Below, in pieces: positions 1 to 5,797 of a DNA stretch of 6,881 nt. Under the pieces are notes generated by a model. The model was not told the DNA's origin, searched no databases, and worked only from the letters and a program-made list of their open reading frames with translations. Each line of letters starts with the position of its first letter. Position 1 is the stretch's first letter. Origin of the DNA: WGOA01 sp964429745 (GTDB lineage: Bacteria; Bacteroidota; Bacteroidia; Chitinophagales; BACL12); contig CAYSDI010000131.1 of assembly GCA_964429745.1 (NCBI GenBank), forward strand, positions 1 through 6,881, read 5' to 3'. Made by a program: the position numbers and the translations under genes.

Positions 1-78
1 GGCTGCTGGGCGACAACGGGTTGCGGCGGAGCAACCGGTGGCTGCTGGGCGACAACGGGTTGCGGCGGAGCAACCGGT
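1..78 (-). repeat. Two exact 39-bp tandem repeats in the ftsZ tail
   Basis: Bases 1-39 and 40-78 are identical. In the ftsZ frame each 39-bp unit encodes 13 residues, PPVAPPQPVVAQQ (residues 635-647 and 648-660). The unit length is a multiple of three, so copy-number change would keep the frame. The array touches the window edge, so more copies may follow. It is part of the ftsZ coding sequence and not a separate element. Confidence 0.95.
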
Positions 79-1982
79 GGCTGCTGGGCGACCGGGGGCT
101 GCTGGGCGACCGGGGGCTCAACTGCTCTCGGGGGCACTGCCGGGGGTTTGGCCAGTTCGCCGTCAGGGTAAACCGTCCGCACGAGGAGACCTGGTTTTGC
201 GCCAGGGTACTTGCGGTTTCCTTCCTCCTGAGCCGATGTAACCGGACGTTGGGCGGCGGGCAAATGCTGGGGGGGATTGGTTTCAGCCGGAGTCTGGCTG
301 ATGGGTGCCGTTTGCGGCAAAACAGCATACACCTGGGGAAGGGCTTGCGGTTCTTTGAGCGAAACCGGCTCCTTGGGAGCTTTTGCTACCGGCTGAGGAG
401 CATTTTCAATAGTCCAGACCAGTTTGTTGGCATCGCGCAAATCTTCGTCTTCCTCATCCTCGGTCACATCGTCATCTTCATCTTCGTCATCCCAATCGAG
501 TTCGTCATCGTCGTTGTCATCTTCTTCGTCCCATTCGGGATCATCGTCCAAGCCAACCGGTTGTTGCAGGCCAGTGGCTGGGGCTTCGGCGGTGGCGCTG
601 CTTGCAGACTCAACGGCCATTCCCCCGACAGAAACTTCCTGATCAAAAACCAGGATGGTTTGCGCTGGATCAACCGGGAATTCGGCTTCGGGAACAGCGG
701 AAACCGACGTCATGGTCATTCGGCCTACCGTCTCTTGGCTGAAAGCTGTTGAAGCAGGCCGAATGGCCATTTCCTCTTCAACTGCAGGGACATCGTAGGC
801 AAAAGGCAGGACCTCGCTGTCCGGCTCCGGCATGGCTTTGATCACTGGAATATGGCGGACGAAGGGCTGAATGGGTCGGCCCGGCGCCGAAGTGGCGGTG
901 CGCAGATGGGGTTCCGTGGAAGTGCTGGCAAGCTTGGTTGGTGCCGCTTCGGGCTTTGCTTCCTGACCGTTCAGCGGCAGCACTTTGCGGGCAGGCTGCT
1001 GGTTGTGCCCGCCGATAACACGCTCGTGGCTTTCAAACCCTGTAGCAATAACGGTGACGCTCAACTCATCGCCGAGCGACTCATCCATGCAATTGCCCCA
1101 GATGATGTCGGACTCCATGCCGGCAGCTTCCTGCACATATTCGGTGATTTCGCTGATTTCGTCCATGCGCACTTCTACGCGGCCCGACGTGATGTTGAGC
1201 AACACGTGCCGGGCACCCTGAATGTTGGTGTCGTTGAGCAGCGGGCTGGAAAGCGCGGCTTCTACCGCGTCAATGGCCCGGTTTTCGCCTGAGGCACGCC
1301 CCGTACCCATGATGGCCACACCGCTGTTGCGAAGCACCGTTTTGACGTCTTCGAAGTCAACGTTGACGTAGCCGGGAATAGTGATGATCTCCGCGATGCC
1401 TTTGGCGGCGGTGGTCAAAACATCGTCTGCACGGGCGAAGGCTTCGGAGAAGGGCAGATCGCCGAACACTTCGCGGATCTTGTCATTGACAATGACAATG
1501 ATGGAATCCACGTGCTCTTTAAGTTCGGCGATGCCGCGGCGCGCCTGCTCGACCCGCTTTTTGCCTTCGAACCCGAAAGGGAGCGTAACAATAGCTACGG
1601 TAAGGATGCCCATGTCCCGCGCAATGCGCGCAACCACTGGCGCGCCGCCAGTGCCCGTGCCGCCCCCCATGCCCGCCGTGATGAAGACCATTTCGGTGTT
1701 CTTCTCCATCAACTCTTTGACTTCTTTGACCGACTCCAGCGTAGCTGCCTGTCCTTTTTCAGGATGGGCACCAGCCCCGCGGCCTTTGGTCAGTTCAGGA
1801 CCGAGCTGAATGCGGTTGGGCACAGGGCTGGTTTCGAGCGCCTGTGAATCCGTATTGCAGATCACGAAGTTGACGTCCTTGATGCCCTGACGGAACATGT
1901 GGTTGACCGCGTTGCAGCCGCCGCCCCCAATGCCAATCACCTTGATGATCGAAGATTGTTCCTTAGGAAGATCGAAAAGCAT
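1..1982 (-). CDS. ftsZ: Cell division protein FtsZ, 3' end beyond window, with very long C-terminal tail
   Basis: FtsZ is the tubulin-like GTPase that polymerises into the cytoplasmic Z-ring at the division site. The reading frame is open from an ATG at 1982 to the window edge without a stop, giving 660 complete residues. Seen directly: the nucleotide-binding start GIGGGGCNAV (residues 17-26), the tubulin signature GGGTGTG (106-112), the NDK motif (166-168) and the catalytic T7 loop NVDFEDV (207-213, with D209 and D212). The folded domain ends near SVTVIATGF (308-316). What follows is low complexity: a mixed linker (317-478), an acidic block (479-517), a Pro/Gln/Ala-rich part (518-622) and tandem Pro-Val-Gln repeats (623-660). 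The conserved C-terminal peptide that binds FtsA is not in view. The start matches the usual family beginning (M-x-F-D-L-P-K). The 88-base leader after ftsA has no Shine-Dalgarno but has AAAAATTTT 6-14 bases before the ATG, an A/T-rich leader of the kind favoured in Bacteroidota. Identity is certain; the protein's end is unknown. Confidence 0.97.
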   Translation of the reverse strand, partial: MLFDLPKEQSSIIKVIGIGGGGCNAVNHMFRQGIKDVNFVICNTDSQALETSPVPNRIQLGPELTKGRGAGAHPEKGQAATLESVKEVKELMEKNTEMVFITAGMGGGTGTGGAPVVARIARDMGILTVAIVTLPFGFEGKKRVEQARRGIAELKEHVDSIIVIVNDKIREVFGDLPFSEAFARADDVLTTAAKGIAEIITIPGYVNVDFEDVKTVLRNSGVAIMGTGRASGENRAIDAVEAALSSPLLNDTNIQGARHVLLNITSGRVEVRMDEISEITEYVQEAAGMESDIIWGNCMDESLGDELSVTVIATGFESHERVIGGHNQQPARKVLPLNGQEAKPEAAPTKLASTSTEPHLRTATSAPGRPIQPFVRHIPVIKAMPEPDSEVLPFAYDVPAVEEEMAIRPASTAFSQETVGRMTMTSVSAVPEAEFPVDPAQTILVFDQEVSVGGMAVESASSATAEAPATGLQQPVGLDDDPEWDEEDDNDDDELDWDDEDEDDDVTEDEEDEDLRDANKLVWTIENAPQPVAKAPKEPVSLKEPQALPQVYAVLPQTAPISQTPAETNPPQHLPAAQRPVTSAQEEGNRKYPGAKPGLLVRTVYPDGELAKPPAVPPRAVEPPVAQQPPVAQQPPVAPPQPVVAQQPPVAPPQPVVAQQ
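79..114 (-). repeat. Two exact 18-bp tandem repeats in the ftsZ tail
   Basis: Bases 79-96 and 97-114 are identical and each encodes PPVAQQ (residues 623-634 together). Their first 14 bases on the plus strand match the start of the adjoining 39-bp unit, so the two repeat families are related. The longer unit looks like the short one with the extra residues PPQPVVA between PPVA and QQ. They look like products of slippage or unequal exchange within a Pro/Gln-rich tail. Confidence 0.93.
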
Positions 1983-2070
1983 GTTGGAAAATTTTTCGGG
2001 TCAGTTGTTGATGGATTCCTGCTGATGGTTGCTTGTGTCGTGTATCGGTGGAAGGGGTTCTCCGGTTAAA

Positions 2071-3555
2071 TCAGCGTTCGGAGAATTCTTCGGTGGCATC
2101 TACATCTTCAAACCACCAGCCGAGGGAGCGCTGCCAAAAATCGCGCAGCTTCAGACTGATGCGTTTGTTTCCGTTATTGTTTCCGTTNNNNNNNNNNNNN
2201 NNNNNNNNNNNNNNNNNNNNNNNNNNNNNNNNNNNNNNNNNNNNNNNNNNNNNNNNNNNNNNNNNNNNNNNNNNNNNNNNNNNNNNNTTGTTTCCGTTAT
2301 TGTTTCCGTTGTTATTTCCGCCACCATTTTGGTCGCGAGGTCCCATGGCGGCCGCCACGGGTTCTTCAAGCGGTTGTTCCAGGAAGCGAGCATCCTGAAA
2401 GCCTTTCATAACAAGACCTATGGCCGTTGCGTACATCGGGTGGCCGATTTGTTGCAGCGTCTGGTCCTTGGTGTTAATAGCCAGGTGTTCGGTTGGCAAC
2501 CCGACGCGGGCGTCCAAACCGGTGATGTATTCGGTGAGCTGCACCAAGTGGCGCAACTGGGAGCCGCCACCCGTAAGAACAATTCCCCCGATGAGCTTTT
2601 TCTCGTATCCGCTCACCTGGATCTCGTAGTACACGTGCTCAATGATTTCCTCCACGCGGGCCTGAATGATGCTGGCCAGGTTGCGGGTGGAAATTTCTTT
2701 AGCCGTGCGGCCTTTGAGGCCGGGAATGGAAATGACTTCGTTGCCCTGAAGTTCCGTGGCGAGGGCAGACCCAAATTTAACTTTGAGCTGCTCGGCCTGG
2801 TTCTTCATGATCATGCAGCCTTCCTTGATGTCTTCTGTGATAATGTTGCCCCCCAGCGGAATGACGGCGGTATGGCGAATGATGCCTTCCTGAAAAATGG
2901 CGATGTCGGTCGTGCCGCCCCCGATGTCAACCAAGGCTACCCCGGCTTCTTTTTCTTCTTCGCTCAACACGGCATCGGCAGAGGCGAGTGGCTCCAGGAT
3001 GAGGTCGCACACTTTAAGCCCGGCTTTGTCTACGCACTTGTTAATGTTGCGGGCGGCAGTCATCTGACCGGTAATGATGTGGAAATTGGCCTCGAGCCGA
3101 ATGCCCGACATGCCGACCGGGTCTTTAATGCCCTGCTCGTTGTCCACGATGAATTCCTGCGGAAGCACATGGATGATCCGGTCACCGGGAGGGAGCGCGA
3201 GCTTGTGCATGTCCAGGATCAACCGGTTCAGGTCCTCCTGGCTGATTTCCTTTTCAAGGCTGTCGCGGTGAATGATGCCGCGGTGCTGCATGCTCTTGAT
3301 GTGCTGGCCGGCAATGCCAACGTACACCTCGCCGATATCAATGTTGGCCTGGTTGGCTGCATCGGCAACCGCCGCTTTGATGGCCACTACGGTTTTATCG
3401 ATATTGGCCACCACACCGCGCAAAACGCCAAAGGAGTCGGCCTTGCCCAGGCTAATCACTTCAATTTTGCCGTGCTCGTTTTGGCGGGCGACGATTGCGC
3501 ATATTTTCGTCGTGCCGATATCCAACCCAACAATATAGCGTTCACTGAAATTCAT
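2071..3555 (-). CDS. ftsA: Cell division protein FtsA, actin-like Z-ring membrane tether, interrupted by an assembly gap
   Basis: FtsA is an actin/Hsp70-fold ATPase that binds the FtsZ tail and anchors the ring to the inner membrane. Seen: phosphate-1 motif GLDIGTTK (10-17), the inserted 1C subdomain (about 84-165), phosphate-2 motif DIGGGTTD (210-217) and the adenosine motif LTGGGSQL (327-334). The core ends near residue 400. An Asn/Gly repeat follows (414-463), split by 100 Ns. The gene closes with RISLKLRDFWQRSLGWWFED (465-484), a basic, Trp-rich segment that fits the amphipathic membrane-targeting helix of the family, and a short acidic end. The frame holds across the N run, and the sequence after the gap is a sensible FtsA terminus, so both sides belong to one gene. 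The apparent length of 494 residues includes 34 unknown ones and is not the true length. The ATG lies 48 bases after ftsQ with no clear Shine-Dalgarno. A long open frame on the opposite strand is a shadow of this gene. Confidence 0.96.
   Translation of the reverse strand: MNFSERYIVGLDIGTTKICAIVARQNEHGKIEVISLGKADSFGVLRGVVANIDKTVVAIKAAVADAANQANIDIGEVYVGIAGQHIKSMQHRGIIHRDSLEKEISQEDLNRLILDMHKLALPPGDRIIHVLPQEFIVDNEQGIKDPVGMSGIRLEANFHIITGQMTAARNINKCVDKAGLKVCDLILEPLASADAVLSEEEKEAGVALVDIGGGTTDIAIFQEGIIRHTAVIPLGGNIITEDIKEGCMIMKNQAEQLKVKFGSALATELQGNEVISIPGLKGRTAKEISTRNLASIIQARVEEIIEHVYYEIQVSGYEKKLIGGIVLTGGGSQLRHLVQLTEYITGLDARVGLPTEHLAINTKDQTLQQIGHPMYATAIGLVMKGFQDARFLEQPLEEPVAAAMGPRDQNGGGNNNGNNNGNXXXXXXXXXXXXXXXXXXXXXXXXXXXXXXXXXXNGNNNGNKRISLKLRDFWQRSLGWWFEDVDATEEFSER
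2167..2316 (-). repeat. 12-bp Asn/Gly-encoding tandem repeat in ftsA, containing the gap
   Basis: On the coding strand both sides of the gap are made of the 12-bp unit AACGGAAACAAT, encoding N-G-N-N. The 5' flank (2288-2316) ends one base short of completing a unit. The 3' flank (2167-2187) begins exactly at a unit start, with one full copy and a last copy ending in AAA (Lys) as the repeat gives way to unique sequence. Perfect continuity would need a missing length of 1 more than a multiple of 12; 100 does not fit, which suggests that 100 is a placeholder or that some units vary. Either kind of length keeps the ftsA frame. Confidence 0.9.
2188..2287. other. Assembly gap of exactly 100 Ns
   Basis: Exactly 100 undetermined bases, the conventional placeholder for a gap of unknown size, lie inside a tandem repeat. 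The same 12-bp unit on both flanks explains why the assembler stopped here. The residues it represents in FtsA (about 423-456) should not be interpreted. Confidence 0.97.
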
Positions 3556-3603
3556 GCTGATGTGCTTTCTGTAGTGCCGTGGTGGCGGGGCGAAAGAGAT
3601 TGT

Positions 3604-4386
3604 TCACTGCTGCTGCGCTCTGGTGCCGTAAACCAAGTCCTGGTAGCGCAAATCCAAAACCTGGTAAGTGTCCCAGCCGGTGTAGTTTAAGCCATCCCGA
3701 TAAACGGTTTCCAGCTTTTTGAACTTGGCTTCTAAATCCGATAGCACGCCCAGTTTGATGATGTGATCCCCGATTTTGGGTACCAATTCATACTCGCCAG
3801 ACGCCGTCCTGTTGATCTGCTCTACCAATGCTGCCAGGAAAGGATCTTCTCGGATAAACGTTGCCAGCCCCACTACTTCAGCCAGGGTTTCTTCATCGGC
3901 TGCCTCCATTCCGGTCAGCACAGGAACCCTCGCTGTGAATGTACGAGTCGATGGCATCTTTTCTCCATGTATATCCAGGTAATAGCTAACACCTTTGTTG
4001 TGAATAACTCGAAGCATTGGCACCCGCTGCTCCACGTGTACACAAAGCGCGCCTCCGGAACCAAACCAAGTTTCCGCATCCTGAACGTGCGGCAGTTCCT
4101 CCAGACTTGCTTCCAGAGCGGCAAGGTCAATCTGGTTCAAGGGCATACCGGCGAACGTGTCGCGATCGAGCTCGCCCAATTTGTTTCTAATTGTTTGAGG
4201 ATCAATGAAAAACAAATCTTGAGTTCCATCCATAGAAATTTGTATGGAGGAACAAACCCGTGCTTTCTCGCCGGCTGCTGCGCTGATCAGCAACCCAATA
4301 AACAGCGCTGTGAGCGCCAACAGAGAGCCATTGCGCAAAATTGATTTCCACCGACCTCCCATGTTTTTCCACTTTGGTGCTTTCAT
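3604..4386 (-). CDS. ftsQ: Cell division protein FtsQ/DivIB
   Basis: FtsQ is a bitopic inner-membrane protein that links early cytoplasmic ring proteins to the later FtsB/FtsL and septal peptidoglycan synthase complex. The 260-residue product has a basic N-terminal tail (1-19), one hydrophobic membrane segment (about 20-38) and a periplasmic part. This starts with a POTRA-like region (about 45-115) ending in a E-x-R-V-P-M-L-R strand typical of FtsQ (about residues 118-125). A beta-rich domain follows, ending in QVLDLRYQDLVYGTR, which resembles the final strand family members use to contact FtsB. Overall sequence conservation in FtsQ is low, so the call rests on topology, motif order and position between murC and ftsA, which is the standard dcw location. 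The ATG at 4386 is 31 bases after the murC stop; an internal Met at residue 9 is an alternative start that would keep the membrane segment. No Shine-Dalgarno is visible before either. Confidence 0.92.
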   Translation of the reverse strand: MKAPKWKNMGGRWKSILRNGSLLALTALFIGLLISAAAGEKARVCSSIQISMDGTQDLFFIDPQTIRNKLGELDRDTFAGMPLNQIDLAALEASLEELPHVQDAETWFGSGGALCVHVEQRVPMLRVIHNKGVSYYLDIHGEKMPSTRTFTARVPVLTGMEAADEETLAEVVGLATFIREDPFLAALVEQINRTASGEYELVPKIGDHIIKLGVLSDLEAKFKKLETVYRDGLNYTGWDTYQVLDLRYQDLVYGTRAQQQ

Positions 4387-4417
4387 GTGTGCAAAAGATT
4401 GCGTAAACGAAATCCCA

Positions 4418-5797
4418 TCAGACGGGAAGGTTTTGAAGGGTTTCTACCAACGGCTCTACCAGCCGGTCAATGTCGCCAGCGCCGACGGTGAGCAAGAGGG
4501 CCGGTTGTAGTTCGGCAATGCGGGCCAACGCGTGCGAGCGGAGCACAACTTCAACCGGGCGCTTCTCCGGTCGCGCCGCGATCAGGGCAGCCAGCCACTC
4601 GCTGTCGATGCCCGCAATCGGCAGTTCCCGCGCCGGGTAAATCGGCAAAAGCAACACCCGGTCAGCCCGGCTCAGAGCTTCGGCAAAGTCTGGTCCGAGG
4701 TCTCGCGTGCGACTAAAGAGGTGAGGCTGAAACAGGACAGTCAGCGGGCGTCGGCCGTGAATTCGACGAACGGACTCCAACAAACGACGAATTTCTTCGG
4801 GGTGGTGAGCGTAGTCATCCAGCAGCACATGTGCCGGTGTTTGCAGCCGGTACTCAAAGCGACGGTGTATACCTTGGAACGAAGCCAGGGCTTCGGCTAT
4901 TTCATCTTCGGGGATGTCCAGCAATTCGGCCACACTTATCGCCGCCAGAGCATTTTCTACGTTGTGCAAGCCCGGCCAGCGCAGGGTGAACTCGCGGCTG
5001 CCCCGGTTGAGCACAAAAAGACTGCCGTCCTCGCCGGTATGCACCTGGCGGCACCATCGGTCGGCACTCTGTTCGTTGAGGTCGTAACTGAGGCTGCGAC
5101 CCCGAAAATGCTCGTGTACTTCCAGGCCCCATCGGGCCACCAGGTGTCCACCCGGTTGAATTTGGCCCACAAAATCGGCAAAAGCATGCCGCATGGCATC
5201 CTGGTCGCCATATACGTCCAGATGGTCGCTGTCTACTGCCGTAACAACGGCTATGTTTGGTTCCAATTGCAGAAAGGAACGGTCAAATTCATCCGCCTCC
5301 ACAACGATCAGATCTGGGTTGCTGCTCACAAAGTTGCTCTGGAAATTAGCGGCAATTCCCCCGAGAAAAGCCGTGCACCCCCTGCCACTCGATTGCAAAA
5401 TATGCGCAATCAGGGCCGAAACAGTCGTCTTGCCATGCGATCCGGAAATCGCAATGGTAAAGCGATCCTGCGTCAGGGCGCCAAGCACCTGGGCGCGTTT
5501 TAACAGCGGCAATTCCAATGCACGTGCCCGCAGCAATTCCGGAAAATCCTGGGGAATGGCCGGCGTGTACACGACCAGAGCGCTGCCGTCTTTTGCAAGT
5601 GCGTCCAGCAGTTCCGGGCGCGCGTCAAAGTGGATGGCCATGCCTTCGCGCTCCAACTCCGCCGTCAGCGGACTCGGGGTCTTGTCATACCCGGAAACCT
5701 GCAGGCCAAGCCCCTGAAAATAGCGGGCCAAAGCACTCATGCCGATGCCTCCGATGCCCAGGAAGTAGATCGTTTTTACGGTCTTAAAATCGATCAT
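4418..5797 (-). CDS. murC: UDP-N-acetylmuramate--L-alanine ligase MurC
   Basis: MurC is the cytoplasmic ATP-dependent ligase that joins L-alanine to UDP-MurNAc, starting the peptide stem of peptidoglycan. The 459-residue length is normal for the family. Domain 1 has the UDP-binding loop GIGGIGMS (14-21). The central ATPase domain has the P-loop GSHGKTT (119-125), the acidic motif EADEFDRSFL (167-176) and the DSDHLDVYG segment (189-197). The Mur-ligase motif GLHNVENALAAI (276-287) follows. The C-terminal domain opens after GIHRRFEYR (309-317) and carries DDYAHHPEE (327-335) and QPHLFSRTRDL (357-367). The HLDVYG and DYAHHP forms point to MurC over MurD, MurE or MurF; Mpl, which shares some of these features, does not usually occupy this cluster position. 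The start codon overlaps the murG stop. Confidence 0.97.
   Translation of the reverse strand: MIDFKTVKTIYFLGIGGIGMSALARYFQGLGLQVSGYDKTPSPLTAELEREGMAIHFDARPELLDALAKDGSALVVYTPAIPQDFPELLRARALELPLLKRAQVLGALTQDRFTIAISGSHGKTTVSALIAHILQSSGRGCTAFLGGIAANFQSNFVSSNPDLIVVEADEFDRSFLQLEPNIAVVTAVDSDHLDVYGDQDAMRHAFADFVGQIQPGGHLVARWGLEVHEHFRGRSLSYDLNEQSADRWCRQVHTGEDGSLFVLNRGSREFTLRWPGLHNVENALAAISVAELLDIPEDEIAEALASFQGIHRRFEYRLQTPAHVLLDDYAHHPEEIRRLLESVRRIHGRRPLTVLFQPHLFSRTRDLGPDFAEALSRADRVLLLPIYPARELPIAGIDSEWLAALIAARPEKRPVEVVLRSHALARIAELQPALLLTVGAGDIDRLVEPLVETLQNLPV
5794..5797 (-). other. ATGA start-stop overlap between murG and murC
   Basis: On the minus strand the murC start (5797-5795) and the murG stop TGA (5796-5794) share the bases ATGA. 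This is the common four-base overlap associated with translational coupling, so ribosomes finishing murG are likely to re-initiate on murC. It supports co-transcription and fixes the murC start. Confidence 0.9.

Noticed and set aside
1..114. Possible CRISPR-like or intergenic repeat array
   Set aside because: The repeats are directly adjacent without spacers, in frame with ftsZ and made of Pro/Val/Gln codons. They are protein-coding tandem repeats.
424..642. Plus-strand poly-serine open frame
   Set aside because: The Ser run is the antisense reading of the GAC/GAT/GAA codons in the FtsZ acidic block. The minus-strand frame continues directly from a perfect FtsZ domain.
1480..1498. Perfect palindrome with 9-bp arms and a one-base centre (TTGTCATTG / CAATGACAA)
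   Set aside because: It lies inside ftsZ where it encodes the conserved IVND segment before Lys168 of the NDK motif. The symmetry is best explained by chance under strong coding constraint, and a one-base loop cannot form a normal hairpin.
2029..3690. Plus-strand open frame of 553 codons across the ftsA region
   Set aside because: It is antisense to ftsA, runs through the N gap, resembles no protein family I recognise, and is open only because of the codon composition of ftsA.
4532..5503. Plus-strand open frame of 323 codons
   Set aside because: It is fully antisense to murC, whose catalytic motifs are intact in the minus frame.
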